DNA of 40,315 nucleotides. It comes from SOKP01 sp048887165 (lineage in GTDB: Archaea > Asgardarchaeota > Lokiarchaeia > Sigyniarchaeales > SOKP01). The position numbers and the translations under genes were made by a program. Position 1 is the stretch's first letter. Each line of letters opens with the position of its first letter. Below are positions 17,281-26,486 of this stretch, one piece after another. Under the pieces are notes generated by a model. That model ran no database searches, was not told where the DNA came from, and was given only the letters and a program-made list of their open reading frames with translations. The stretch covers positions 1 to 40,315 of the forward strand of contig JBHLJZ010000024.1 in NCBI GenBank assembly GCA_048887165.1. Direction: 5' to 3'.

Positions 17281-18262
17281 TTACTTTCTTCTTAAGAATT
17301 CAGATATTATAGATATTATTTCAGCTGGAGCATCTTCCTGTAAAAAATGAGATGCATTTTCTATTTTATGGGTTTCTATTCCAGGATAAATTTTATTCCA
17401 CCACTCTATCATCCACTTTGGAAAAATAGGATCTTTCATTCCCCATATTAAAATTTTCTTTTTGTCTTTCAGAATTTGTAAATTTTCACGAATATAACGC
17501 ATTGTAGAAGCACTTGGATGAGAATTTCCAATCGGAATGTCTTTTGGCCAAGCAAGCGCTCCAATAAAAGATTCCTCACTGATAAACGGCTCGGTATATG
17601 CTTTTATCATAGTAGGAGTAATCATTTCTTTATTGAAAATTCCCATTTTAATAAGACCTGCAATATTTTTGATAAATTTTTCATATTGTCCTTTTTTTTC
17701 GAGTGGAATATACCAGGGCTTGGATCCTTCCTTCATTACTCCAATACTCGTATTCATAATCACTAAACTATTAACATTTTGAGAATAATCCTTATTGTTC
17801 TGATAGGACATACACTCGGACCAAACTTCGCCCTCAACATCTTCCNNNNNNNNNNCTATTAACATTTTGAGAATAATCTACAGCATATCCAAAACCAATA
17901 GGTCCACCCCAATCTTGAAGAATAAGTGTAATATTCTTTAACTTTAACTTATTTATCAGTAGTTTAGTATTTTCAAGATGTTGCTTAAGTAAATAAGGTT
18001 TATTTTTTGGAATATCACTTTTTCCAAATCCCATTTGGTCTGGAACTACGACTCTATAATTCTGAGATAAACTAGAGACAAATTTCCGATATAAATAACT
18101 CCAAGTTGGCATCCCATGAAGACATACTATCGGTTTGCCCATTCCTTCATCAATATAATGCATTTGGAATCCATTAATCTCTTTAAAATTAGGTTTAAAA
18201 GGGAATGTTCCGTCAAAAGTTTCAGTCCTCATATATTTTCGATCCATAATAGCATCAATCAT
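17281..18262 (-). CDS. Haloalkane-dehalogenase-like alpha/beta hydrolase, split by a scaffold gap
   Basis: Two in-frame pieces (18262 to about 17856, and about 17790 to 17281) flank ten Ns. Both pieces contain the same 23 bp encoding DYSQNVN. Joining at that repeat gives 128 + 169 residues = 297 aa with no frame break, the usual family length. Catalytic features are the oxyanion block HGMPTWSYLYR, nucleophile elbow LILQDWGG (D117, followed by halide-stabilising W118), acid in WGMKDPIFP, and histidine in ENASHFLQED. The family hydrolyses carbon-halogen bonds, but epoxide hydrolase or another hydrolase activity is possible. ATG 18262 is chosen; methionines at residues 6 and 11 are alternatives. 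The 55 bp between repeat and gap (17791-17845) are probably a spurious contig end. Confidence 0.8.
17768..17790. repeat. 23-bp direct repeat, copy 1, flanking the scaffold gap
   Basis: The sequence beginning ctattaacattttgagaata is identical to 17856-17878 on the other side of the N-run. It is an overlap that the assembler did not collapse, not a genomic repeat. Confidence 0.85.
17846..17855. other. Assembly gap (10 N)
   Basis: Ten unresolved bases at a scaffold join inside the hydrolase gene. The right side begins with copy 2 of the 23-bp repeat (17856-17878). Confidence 0.98.
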
Positions 18263-18352
18263 CTATTTATTATAAGATTATTCCAACAATTACTAACTTT
18301 TATTAAAAAATTACAATTTTTCTGTCTATAGTGATATTTTTTAAATTTCAAC

Positions 18353-19621
18353 ATGATAGAAATGATTGACGAAAAATTAAATAATTATATGTACAGTTTC
18401 ATTGAAGACATTTGCCAAGATATTGGCCCAAGGGAATCGGGTACAGAAGCAGAAATTCTCGCAGGTAATAGGATCGAAGAAGAATTAAAAAACTTTTGTG
18501 ATGAAACACATCAGGAAGAGTATATGAGCAGTCCTCATGCTTTTCTTGGTGGTATTAGATATGGAGCTTTGCTTGTATTAATTGCAATTATTTTCTATTG
18601 GATGAGTTTGCTTTTTGATTTAAACATACTTCAAGTTGAGATCTACCTTAATATAATCTTTCTAATAACTGCTATTATATTAATAATAATTACTGTAAGT
18701 TATTTCATATTAGAGACAATGAAATATCATGAAATATTTGATTTCATGTTTCCAAAGAAAACCTCAAAAAATATTATTGGTACAATTAATCCTTCAAGTG
18801 AAACTGTAAAAAATACAATAATATTTTCAGCTCATCACGATTCTGCCTTTGAATTCAATACTTTTTATTACTTAAAAAGATTTGGACAAATAATCATTAA
18901 TATTGGTTATTTAGCTGTAGTTTTAATTTTTATTGGAATAATCCTCAAATTAATCTTCTTTCTTTTATCAATAAATTTTACAATCTTCTTTTTTATAACA
19001 GGTATTCTTTTTCTATGTTTCACTCCAATCACAGTACCTTATATATTATTCCATAGCTATAAACCTGTATTAGGTGCGTTTGATAATTTATCAGGAGTAG
19101 CCGTGGTATTAGGGATAGGTAAATTTTTGGAAGAAAATAGAGATTATATACCAAACCACACCAAAATTCATTTAATTTCTTTTGCAGGTGAAGAAGCAGG
19201 TCTTAGAGGTGCGAAGCGATATGTTAAGCAACATTATAATGAGTTAATGGAAAATAGAACAATTGTTGTTAACATGGAAAGTATTGGTAAAAAGGATATA
19301 TTAATAATTCATAATAAAGAATCAGGCATAGGTGCTAAACATAATTCTAAAATATATCAAGAAATATTGAGAATTGCTAAAAAATTAAACCCAAACGCAA
19401 AGTTATTGCCACTACCATTTGGAGCTACAGATGCGGCAGCTTTTAGTAAAAAGGGAATTCCAGCAACTTCAATTGGATCTCTTAACTTAAAAGATGAATT
19501 AGTTCATTATTATCATACTAGGTATGATACTCCTGAAATAGTCGATAGAGAAGCATTAGGTCAATTTCTAGAAATTTGCTTAATTTACCTCAAACAAGTT
19601 GATAAAGAGATGGAGAATTAG
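18353..19621 (+). CDS. Membrane-embedded M28-family metallopeptidase
   Basis: 422 residues. The M28 zinc site is complete: SAHHDS (H161, D163), FDNLSG (D244), FAGEEAG (E280 general base, E281 ligand), NMES (E309) and YYHTRYDTP (H388). Unusually, hydrophobic spans are inserted within the peptidase frame: about 70-90, 98-120, and a long 178-233 region with two or three spans between the first and second metal ligands. This topology resembles membrane-bound M28 aminopeptidases rather than secreted ones. The active site could face either side of the membrane. There is no signal peptide. ATG start at 18353, with a second ATG at codon 4. Neighbours are on opposite strands, so it is probably monocistronic. 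Confidence 0.85.
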   Translation: MIEMIDEKLNNYMYSFIEDICQDIGPRESGTEAEILAGNRIEEELKNFCDETHQEEYMSSPHAFLGGIRYGALLVLIAIIFYWMSLLFDLNILQVEIYLNIIFLITAIILIIITVSYFILETMKYHEIFDFMFPKKTSKNIIGTINPSSETVKNTIIFSAHHDSAFEFNTFYYLKRFGQIIINIGYLAVVLIFIGIILKLIFFLLSINFTIFFFITGILFLCFTPITVPYILFHSYKPVLGAFDNLSGVAVVLGIGKFLEENRDYIPNHTKIHLISFAGEEAGLRGAKRYVKQHYNELMENRTIVVNMESIGKKDILIIHNKESGIGAKHNSKIYQEILRIAKKLNPNAKLLPLPFGATDAAAFSKKGIPATSIGSLNLKDELVHYYHTRYDTPEIVDREALGQFLEICLIYLKQVDKEMEN

Positions 19622-19646
19622 TAATCAGTTAATTAAAAAACAGCAT

Positions 19647-20033
19647 TTAATATAAAAATATTATTTTTCTAATATAATTCTCGATATTTTCTAAAATTGG
19701 ACTCACTTTTGACTCTCTTTTTAAGAATAGTGTTAAAAAAGTTTTTTCATCACACTCAAAAATAATTATTGATTGATTTTCTAGCTCTGCAATTATCTTA
19801 GGAACTCTTTTTTCATTCAAATTTTTAGCAAGCCCTTGTGCACTTTCTGATATTGAAGCACACATAGAAGAGCATAGATCGATATCGAATACTTCTTCAA
19901 AATTTTCTTTTATAAGTTGTCCGTCTCTATAAGAATACAAAACACCCTTAAGATCTCCCTCTTGCTTTATATCATCAAGAATTTCCATTAATTTTTTGGA
20001 TTTAATTGAGTTTGATGGTTCTAAATCATTCAT
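19647..20033 (-). CDS. Roadblock/LC7-domain protein
   Basis: 128 residues. A leading helix is followed by the roadblock alpha/beta order: helix KLMEILDDIKQ, strand KGVLYSYRDGQLI, helix DLCSSMCASISESAQGLAKNL, then strands PKIIAELENQSIIIFECD and TFLTLFLKR, and a final helix. In bacteria (MglB) and eukaryotes (Ragulator, dynein LC7) this fold regulates Ras-like GTPases. Asgard genomes carry many copies. A Ras-like GTPase gene lies about 3 kb away. ATG start at 20033. Confidence 0.75.
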   Translation of the reverse strand: MNDLEPSNSIKSKKLMEILDDIKQEGDLKGVLYSYRDGQLIKENFEEVFDIDLCSSMCASISESAQGLAKNLNEKRVPKIIAELENQSIIIFECDEKTFLTLFLKRESKVSPILENIENYIRKIIFLY

Positions 20034-20099
20034 TTTTTTTTGAATACTTTATGCATTGATAAATAGTTTAATTAATGAGAGTATAAAATTCTATAATAT

Positions 20100-21506
20100 A
20101 TGGAGAACATAAACTTTAATAATGAAATAATCGAACTTATTCGAAAAAGTAATGATCAATTTATAGAGAATGATTTACGAGAATTTTTAAAAATTGCAAG
20201 TAACTCATTAAACAAAGAGGGTATTTTAAAAGCTAAGGACTTTATTATCAATTATATCTCTGATTTCTGTCAAGATTTTCAAGAAATTGAAGGTGAAGTA
20301 AATCCTTTAATACTCGCTAAAGTTAAGGGGAATTTAAAAAAAAATTTATTGATATATATGATGTATGATACTCAACCCATAACTAACGAAAAAGATTGGA
20401 TTGCTCCACCATTTAAAGCAGAAATTAAAACATTTCCAGATGATTTAAGCAGACTTAATGATTGTATTATAGCAAGAGGAGCCTATAACTCAAAAACACC
20501 ATTAATCTGTTTTTTAAATGTAGTAAAAATTTTAAAAAGCATGGAAAAATTACCAATTTCACTTCTATTACTATTTGATGGTGAAGAAGAAATTGGATCT
20601 CCTACATTATTACAATTGCTTGAAAGTCATAAAGATCTATTTAAGTCGTGCATCGATGCCTATTATCCCTCAACTAAACAAGATTTAAGAGGTAATTCAA
20701 TACTCAAACTTGGTTATAAAGGTATTTTATCATTGACTTTTGAAGCAAAGTCGGAGAATAAAGAACCGCATTCTGCGTTTGCTTCATTAATTCCTAATCC
20801 TGCTCTTGATTTACTAGGTTTAATTCATAAAATCTATTCTAATTATAAATTTCATATTAAATCTTTAAGTACACCATATATTCCAACAAAAGAAGAGCAA
20901 CAATTAATTAACAAATTATATGAATTCATTAATATAGAAGATATCAAAAATAAAGCAGGAATTTCTCATACTTTTGAGAAAGATCCTAAAAAAGCATTTT
21001 TTAATTACTTATTTAATCCATCATTTAATATTTCAACTTTTAATTCAGGTTATTGGGGAAAAGGAATTAAAAATATTGTTCCTAATAGTGCAAAATGTAA
21101 TATAGATATTAGATTCGCTCATAATATATTAATTGATGATCTTTTTAGGGAAATAGAAGAGATAAAGAGTAAATACATAAAAAATTCAAATTCTAATATC
21201 GAATTAACAAAAAATTTGGGTTATGAAGGATCTAGAGTCAACTTAAACTCCAATTTAGTTAAAAGTTTATCAAAGAGTTTTGAGATTTTAGGAATTCAAA
21301 CAGTAATTTGGCCAATAAGTGCAGCAGCGGCACCTTTAAGTAAAATTCAGAAAACTTCAGGATTAAATTTTATTGTTGGAGGTTTAGGTATTGGAGGTTT
21401 TGCTCATGCTCCAAATGAATTTATTCAAGTTGAATCTATTCTTAATACACGCTTATCCAATTATTATTTTTTACAGATCTATTCGAATTCTATAAACAAA
21501 AATTAA
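20100..21506 (+). CDS. M20-family peptidase/deacylase homologue with altered metal ligands
   Basis: 468 residues, ATG at 20100. The overall match is to the M20 ArgE/DapE/carnosinase superfamily: catalytic FDGEEEIGS (159-167, with E163/E164), lid-domain segment EPHSAFASLIPNPA, and terminal GGFAHAPNEF carrying the last histidine ligand. However, the usual metal motif GHxDxQP reads MMYDTQP (M88 replaces His), and the bridging-aspartate motif RGxxDxKG reads RGAYNSKT (N130 replaces Asp). I recall an M20 subgroup with similar MYDxQP/NSK motifs, so this may be a subfamily trait and not decay. Metal dependence and substrate are uncertain. The 3' end overlaps the convergent DUF362 gene by 4 bp. Confidence 0.78.
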   Translation: MENINFNNEIIELIRKSNDQFIENDLREFLKIASNSLNKEGILKAKDFIINYISDFCQDFQEIEGEVNPLILAKVKGNLKKNLLIYMMYDTQPITNEKDWIAPPFKAEIKTFPDDLSRLNDCIIARGAYNSKTPLICFLNVVKILKSMEKLPISLLLLFDGEEEIGSPTLLQLLESHKDLFKSCIDAYYPSTKQDLRGNSILKLGYKGILSLTFEAKSENKEPHSAFASLIPNPALDLLGLIHKIYSNYKFHIKSLSTPYIPTKEEQQLINKLYEFINIEDIKNKAGISHTFEKDPKKAFFNYLFNPSFNISTFNSGYWGKGIKNIVPNSAKCNIDIRFAHNILIDDLFREIEEIKSKYIKNSNSNIELTKNLGYEGSRVNLNSNLVKSLSKSFEILGIQTVIWPISAAAAPLSKIQKTSGLNFIVGGLGIGGFAHAPNEFIQVESILNTRLSNYYFLQIYSNSINKN

Positions 21507-22666
21507 TAAGAATGTATAAGCCCAAGAAATCCTCTTTGTTTAGATTTAATTGCTTGATGGGGACACACTTCTAAACAACATAAACAGGAGATACATTGCT
21601 TCTTAACTAAGTATGGATGCATTTCCTCATCAAGAGCAATTGCATTTGCTGGGCAAACATCGAAACATTGTTTACAGTGTCTACATAACTTTTTTTTCAC
21701 TTTAGGTACTCTCTTAGTGACTTTATAAACAATGCTCCCAGTAATAAAGCTCGCAAATTTTGTCATTTTTCTACCCGGAACTTTGAACTTGGGAATTGAC
21801 TTTTTTGCTTGTTCCAACGATAAGCCTACTATCTCAATATCTTTAAAATCAGATATACCTAATCCTCTTTTACTTGCACTCCTTAAATGAGGGACACGCT
21901 TCCTTCCATTAAACCTACCAATCTCGAGAGCAATCAAATCTAACGCTAATTCATCAGTTCCTACCATAATAAGATTCCACTTTTTCATCGGACCAGAAAC
22001 AGGACCCATTGGACCTTGCATAACTCGCTGTAAATCATATATTATCAATCTTTTAGGTTTATTTTGTACAACCCATGCATAATTATCTGCCAAAGTTTCT
22101 CCAAATTCATTTGGATTTTTACCTAACAGATGAAATTTTGCTTTTAATCCTCCAGGAATAATACCCCAGTAGTTTTTAACAGCACCTGTAATAGTTGCTT
22201 CTCCATGTGTTTTTAGTTTTGGCAGGTTAATTAATAAATCACAATCTTTTACTGCTTTTGATACATAGTACTCCTTTAATCTGCAAGCATCTCTTATATT
22301 TTGTTTAACAGGAACCTCTTTTTCAAAATCAACGAAGGTTAATCCTTCTTTTTCACAAATCTCATATAGACCCACTTTTTTAGCTATATCTGATGCAAAT
22401 ACTCTAATTTGGCCCGGTGAATCTCCTATTTTTACAGTTTCCATAGAAATATCTGATTGTTTCAAATATTCTATAATACCTTCAACAAATTCAGGTTGAG
22501 TGCACGCATCTTTATTTGCCCTTAGTAAATTTGGTTTCAATAGAATATTACTACAATCATTAATATTGTAATTTAGATCTTTTTCAATCATTCTTATAGC
22601 TGCAACTACAGCCTTGGGGACAGATTCATAGTTATCAATATTAACAATTGCAATCTTCGTTGACAT
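21503..22666 (-). CDS. DUF362-domain protein with C-terminal 2[4Fe-4S] ferredoxin domain
   Basis: 387 residues. Residues about 1-300 match the DUF362 family (LLKPNLLRA near 45, GDSPGQ, INLPKLKTHGEATITGAVKNYWG, MVGTDELALDLIALEI). Near the C-terminus are two cluster motifs, CRHCKQCFDVCP and CISCLCCLEVCP (Cx2Cx2Cx3CP). Proteins of this build are widespread in anaerobes and are presumed to take part in redox reactions. The activity is unknown. It implies an oxygen-sensitive cytosolic electron-transfer role. ATG 22666. Confidence 0.88.
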   Translation of the reverse strand: MSTKIAIVNIDNYESVPKAVVAAIRMIEKDLNYNINDCSNILLKPNLLRANKDACTQPEFVEGIIEYLKQSDISMETVKIGDSPGQIRVFASDIAKKVGLYEICEKEGLTFVDFEKEVPVKQNIRDACRLKEYYVSKAVKDCDLLINLPKLKTHGEATITGAVKNYWGIIPGGLKAKFHLLGKNPNEFGETLADNYAWVVQNKPKRLIIYDLQRVMQGPMGPVSGPMKKWNLIMVGTDELALDLIALEIGRFNGRKRVPHLRSASKRGLGISDFKDIEIVGLSLEQAKKSIPKFKVPGRKMTKFASFITGSIVYKVTKRVPKVKKKLCRHCKQCFDVCPANAIALDEEMHPYLVKKQCISCLCCLEVCPHQAIKSKQRGFLGLIHSY

Positions 22667-22860
22667 AATATCCCTTAAAAATGAGAATCTTTTAAAAAAT
22701 TAAAATATGACTTTTAAAAAAATTTTAACGAGATTTGACACTTTTGGATAAGAGCAATATATTGTAAAATTTGTGTAACAGTCCTTTTTAATCATGAAAT
22801 AATTTATTTTTAAAAATAAACTAATATTATAAATATAATTATAAATTAAATAAGACAAAA

Positions 22861-22874
22861 GTATAATATATATA
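22861..22874 (+). promoter_or_regulatory. Candidate TATA box for the small GTPase gene
   Basis: gtataatatatata lies about 55 bp before the GTPase ATG, followed by a less AT-rich leader (about 22880-22900) where transcription could start. Alternative AT-rich elements lie at 22828-22850. Confidence 0.3.
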
Positions 22875-22913
22875 GAAAGAATAGCCAACGCTGCTTACCT
22901 TCTATTTATTAAG

Positions 22914-22919
22914 CTGGTG
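22914..22919 (+). promoter_or_regulatory. Shine-Dalgarno site of the small GTPase gene
   Basis: tggtgg matches the anti-Shine-Dalgarno end of archaeal 16S rRNA and lies about 6-7 nt before ATG 22927, which fixes the start. Confidence 0.5.
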
Positions 22920-22926
22920 GATAATT

Positions 22927-23469
22927 ATGAGCGAAAAACCGGATTTTATGTTCAAGATTTGTCTTTTCGGTGACGGCGGAGTAGGAAAAACTACATTAGT
23001 AACTAGATATTTAACTGGAGTCTTTAAAGGTAATTCGACAATAACTATTGGAGTAGATTTTCATGTAAAGAAATTAGAAGTAGAAGAACATAGAGTTTCT
23101 CTTCAGATATGGGATTTTGCTGGAGAAGATCGCTTCAGATTTTTATTACCTAGCTATGTTTTAGGCGCGTCTGGCGGAATTTTTATGTATGATATCACTC
23201 GTTATTCAAGTTTAAAAAATTTCAATGATTGGATTAACATCTTTAAAAGAGGCTTTATAGGGGATAAAAGACAATTACCTGTTATTATGGTGGGAGGTAA
23301 GTTGGATCTTCAATTTAAAAGAGCTGTTTCTACGAAAGAAGCATTTGAAATGGCAAAAACTCATAATCTTTATGGTTTTGTCGAGTGTTCTTCAAAAGAT
23401 GGTCGTAATGTTGAAGAAATTTTTTATGAGATGGCTAAATTAATGATAAATCGAGCAGAATTAATTTAG
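22927..23469 (+). CDS. Rab/Ras-like small GTPase
   Basis: 180 residues, a single G domain. G1 is GDGGVGKT (15-22), the switch I threonine region is TITIGVDF (38-45), G3 is DFAGEDRF (63-70), G4 is GGKLDL (123-128), and G5 is CSSK (154-157). Compared with eukaryotic Rab/Ras proteins, the catalytic Gln after DxxG is Glu (E67), the first residue of NKxD is Gly, and there is no C-terminal cysteine, so prenylation is not possible. Similar DFxGEDRFR and GGKxD forms are common among Asgard GTPases. The start is supported by a strong SD (GGTGG). Two Roadblock proteins and a longin-like membrane protein in the window are plausible regulators. Slow intrinsic hydrolysis or a different GAP mechanism is an inference. 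Confidence 0.93.
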   Translation: MSEKPDFMFKICLFGDGGVGKTTLVTRYLTGVFKGNSTITIGVDFHVKKLEVEEHRVSLQIWDFAGEDRFRFLLPSYVLGASGGIFMYDITRYSSLKNFNDWINIFKRGFIGDKRQLPVIMVGGKLDLQFKRAVSTKEAFEMAKTHNLYGFVECSSKDGRNVEEIFYEMAKLMINRAELI

Positions 23470-23490
23470 ATCATATAAATTAAGATATAG

Positions 23491-23500
23491 AAAAAAAAAA
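23491..23500 (-). terminator. T10 terminator of the beta-helix protein gene
   Basis: A run of ten A on the plus strand (ten T on the coding strand) lies just after the stop of the minus-strand gene ending at 23504. This is a typical archaeal T-tract terminator between convergent genes. Confidence 0.5.
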
Positions 23501-23503
23501 GAT

Positions 23504-25867
23504 TTAAAATTTTTTTCTCCTTTTCATTAAAATTGCTGTAAATACACTTATAAGTCCAATAATTAGTATTAAATTATAACCTGGGATTCCTGGAAATTCG
23601 GGACCTCCATTTTCATCTTCAGGACAATCTTCACAACTATTGTTATAAAATGTATTTCCAGAGCCATCATCCTGCCAACACCCATCCCGATTACAGTAAA
23701 ATGTATTTCCTTCGACTGTATTAGAATCGCTAGTAGAAAGATATAATCCATAGGCCTTATTGTAACTAATAGTGTTATTCAAGATATCATTGTTATCAGA
23801 CACCTCAAGATAAAGCCCATTCCAAGAATTATTATTTATAATATTGTTACTAAATGTATTATAAATAGCGTCTGATAACCAAATTCCATTATCTTGATTG
23901 TTACTAATATTATTAAATGAGACTGTATTGTAATCACCAAAAATTTCAAGACCGTTGTAGCAACCGCTAATATCATTTCTTAAAATATTAAAATTATTAC
24001 ACTCTTGGATAGAGATACCAGTGCGGGGATTGTTTACAGGATCATCAGTTATGCTATTATCAGTAATGTTATTATTAGTACATTCTCTTAGAATTAATGC
24101 AGTTTCACCATTATCGTTAATGGTATTTCCAGTTATAATATTATCGTTGCTGTTTAACATAAATATTGCTTCTTCTTTGTTATGTTTTAAATCAGAATTC
24201 GAAATAGTATTACCATTACTCTTTAATACCCATATACCAACTGAAGTATTAGAAATTTGTAAATTATCCATTACAGAATTATTCGTATTAATCAAAAGGA
24301 TTTGACCAGCATTATTAAAGTCAGCTGCAATTAATCCATCTTGATCAACATAATAATAGATTGGTTTACCATTTGCTAAATTGGTATCATCTATATCATG
24401 TGATTTTAGATATATTAGATCATCATATTCATATAATTTAATGCCACAATTAGTCATTTGGTTATTGGTTAAAGTATTATTAAAGCTTTCATATGCGAAG
24501 TATATTCCTATACACCATAAATCTAATGTAACCCGTCCGTTAATTATGTTTCCATCTATTTTACTATTATCAATATTATAACCGTTTATTCCATAATATT
24601 GATTTGAAAAAGTATTACCTGATATTATCATTTCGTTGCAGTATAAAATGTCTAAACCTGAATAAAAATTATTATTTGCAGTGTTCCCTAAAATTGTACA
24701 ATTCTCACAGCTAGAGAATGCTATTCCATATCCATATCCCCACCCGTCGGGATCATAATTATCGTTCGCATTATTCCCTGAACACGTACAATTCTCGCTA
24801 TTATATACAGAAATTCCAGTGACATCATTATTTTCAGCATAATTATCTGAAATATTGATAAAGGAGCTCGTTACTATTGATATACCCACATCATTATAGT
24901 TGAAATCTCCATTGGATATAGTAATATTATCACAGTAGCCTAAATATAATCCTGTACCTGTGTAGGTAATATCAAAATTTGTAAAAATGGAATCACTACA
25001 ATTAACTAATAAAATCTGACCTGGATTTATAAAATCGCTATTCATAAGCATTTCTTTATTTTTATAATAGTAAATTGCTTTTGCATTCGCTAAGTTTGAA
25101 ATGTCAATATTGAGTGTAATAAGCTCATCTAACTCCCCCGAAACAGCGATTCCACCAGAAGTAAAAATGTTACTAGATAAAGTACAGTTTTCACTCCCTG
25201 AAATAGAGATACCATTATTATTTGCTATATTACCATTAATTGTGTTATTATGACTAATGGCATTGTGAATACCAATATTATTTTGAAATATTGCATTATT
25301 TATAATGGTATTATTATGACTGTTGAGTAAAGAAATCCCCTGCTGATTGTAACCTGCAAGATTTCCTGAAATGGTATTATTATCACTTTCGTATAAATAG
25401 ATTCCAACGTATTCATGAGAAGAACAAGTATTATTAATTAAAAATCCATTGTTCGTATTCTCTAGTCGTATACCTGCACTATTGTATATTTCCCATCCTG
25501 AATTAATTAGAGTACAATCCATAATTCGAAAGTATATGCCAGTTGAGTCAGCAACAGTAATACAACTGCCAGCTCCATCATTTAAATCAATTGTAACGTC
25601 TTGAATTAGATATGGATCTGCCCATGTTCCAGATCCAGAACACCATACATAATTTAGCTCAGTATAAGCCCATGTTTGAGTAGGTTCTGACTGATTAATG
25701 ATGATAGGACTTGTTAATACATATTGAGAACTTTTAATATCATGAATGAAAGTTTTCTTAGTTGTTTGATTACTAGCAGAATTTAAAAGTAGCGCTGAGT
25801 AAAAAGGAAAAGTCATTGATATTACTATCAATAAACCTAAAGTTAATTGTTTTTTTTTTAAATTCAT
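23504..25867 (-). CDS. Secreted right-handed beta-helix (NosD/CASH-type) surface protein with C-terminal IPGY anchor
   Basis: 787 residues. A signal peptide (KKK then a hydrophobic core, residues about 3-28) precedes a long parallel beta-helix made of N-rich rungs (NTISGN, NNTIINN, GIYLYESDNN and similar), the NosD/periplasmic copper-binding and carbohydrate-binding pattern. Two homologous insert units, each centred on 'NLANxKxIYYY...GQILLxN', lie near 255-300 and 475-520. The end reads GIPGYNLILIIGLIS..., one hydrophobic span, then MKRRKKF, which looks like an archaeal C-terminal sorting/anchor signal. It is expected on the outer surface of the membrane, perhaps glycan-binding. Ligand and enzyme activity are unknown. 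ATG 25867; a T10 terminator follows the stop. Confidence 0.8.
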   Translation of the reverse strand: MNLKKKQLTLGLLIVISMTFPFYSALLLNSASNQTTKKTFIHDIKSSQYVLTSPIIINQSEPTQTWAYTELNYVWCSGSGTWADPYLIQDVTIDLNDGAGSCITVADSTGIYFRIMDCTLINSGWEIYNSAGIRLENTNNGFLINNTCSSHEYVGIYLYESDNNTISGNLAGYNQQGISLLNSHNNTIINNAIFQNNIGIHNAISHNNTINGNIANNNGISISGSENCTLSSNIFTSGGIAVSGELDELITLNIDISNLANAKAIYYYKNKEMLMNSDFINPGQILLVNCSDSIFTNFDITYTGTGLYLGYCDNITISNGDFNYNDVGISIVTSSFINISDNYAENNDVTGISVYNSENCTCSGNNANDNYDPDGWGYGYGIAFSSCENCTILGNTANNNFYSGLDILYCNEMIISGNTFSNQYYGINGYNIDNSKIDGNIINGRVTLDLWCIGIYFAYESFNNTLTNNQMTNCGIKLYEYDDLIYLKSHDIDDTNLANGKPIYYYVDQDGLIAADFNNAGQILLINTNNSVMDNLQISNTSVGIWVLKSNGNTISNSDLKHNKEEAIFMLNSNDNIITGNTINDNGETALILRECTNNNITDNSITDDPVNNPRTGISIQECNNFNILRNDISGCYNGLEIFGDYNTVSFNNISNNQDNGIWLSDAIYNTFSNNIINNNSWNGLYLEVSDNNDILNNTISYNKAYGLYLSTSDSNTVEGNTFYCNRDGCWQDDGSGNTFYNNSCEDCPEDENGGPEFPGIPGYNLILIIGLISVFTAILMKRRKKF

Positions 25868-26034
25868 TACACACCCTCTATTGAAAAGGTTAATTTACAA
25901 ATCTGTTAAACTAATATTTAAACTTTTACATAATTGTAAGATTCAGTCTAACAAAAATATAAATACTATTTATTAGATCAGAAAGACTATGTGTTAAATT
26001 AAACCACTTTAAATCCAATAAGATTTATTTACAG

Positions 26035-26370
26035 TTATTTTGTATTCATCTCTCCCCTATTAATTAAAAATAGCAAATGGGAGCCATACATATTTCTATT
26101 ACCAATATAGGAATACTCAACCTGATTTTCCTTTCTTCTCCTATAAATTGATTCAAAAATTAGCACATCTTGGCCTAAATTGATATTTTTCTTATAACTA
26201 TGAATAATAAGATTATCAGAATAATATTCTACTCTTTTAAGATTATTGCGCGCATTAATAATTTCATTTTCCACTTCATTTGCGAATTTTTCTAATTTAT
26301 CTTCAAAAATTACATTAATTTCGCTAAGACTATTTATATCATCAATTTTATTCATTTTTAACTCTTCCAT
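26035..26370 (-). CDS. Hypothetical protein
   Basis: 111 residues from ATG 26370 (a second ATG at codon 6). An N-terminal helix containing FEDKLEKFANEVENEI suggests a coiled coil. The C-terminal half is predicted beta (LIIHSY, DVLIFESIYRRR, EYSYIGN, HLLFLINRG). No family recognised. It sits between the beta-helix gene and the HAD phosphatase gene on the same strand, but its expression with either is not evident. Confidence 0.45.
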   Translation of the reverse strand: MEELKMNKIDDINSLSEINVIFEDKLEKFANEVENEIINARNNLKRVEYYSDNLIIHSYKKNINLGQDVLIFESIYRRRKENQVEYSYIGNRNMYGSHLLFLINRGEMNTK

Positions 26371-26486
26371 TTAAATAACCTTTATCTATTCGGGTTCCAA
26401 ATACCTAATAATCACTATCAATAAAAAAGAAGATATATTTAACCTTTTTTTTATAGATAAAAATTTTTTTATAGATGAAAATAGAA

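Noticed and set aside
22700..22888. Minus-strand 62-codon frame before the GTPase gene
   Set aside because: Composed almost only of Ile, Leu, Tyr, Phe and Lys codons from AT-rich promoter DNA, with no SD; a chance ORF.
24000..25700. Many repeated short N-rich units (attattattatc-like) in the DNA
   Set aside because: They are codons of beta-helix rungs in one protein, not a CRISPR array or DNA satellite; unit lengths and sequences vary.
26385..26410. gggttccaaata, resembling a tRNA T-arm
   Set aside because: No matching 5-bp stem, no anticodon or acceptor arm nearby.
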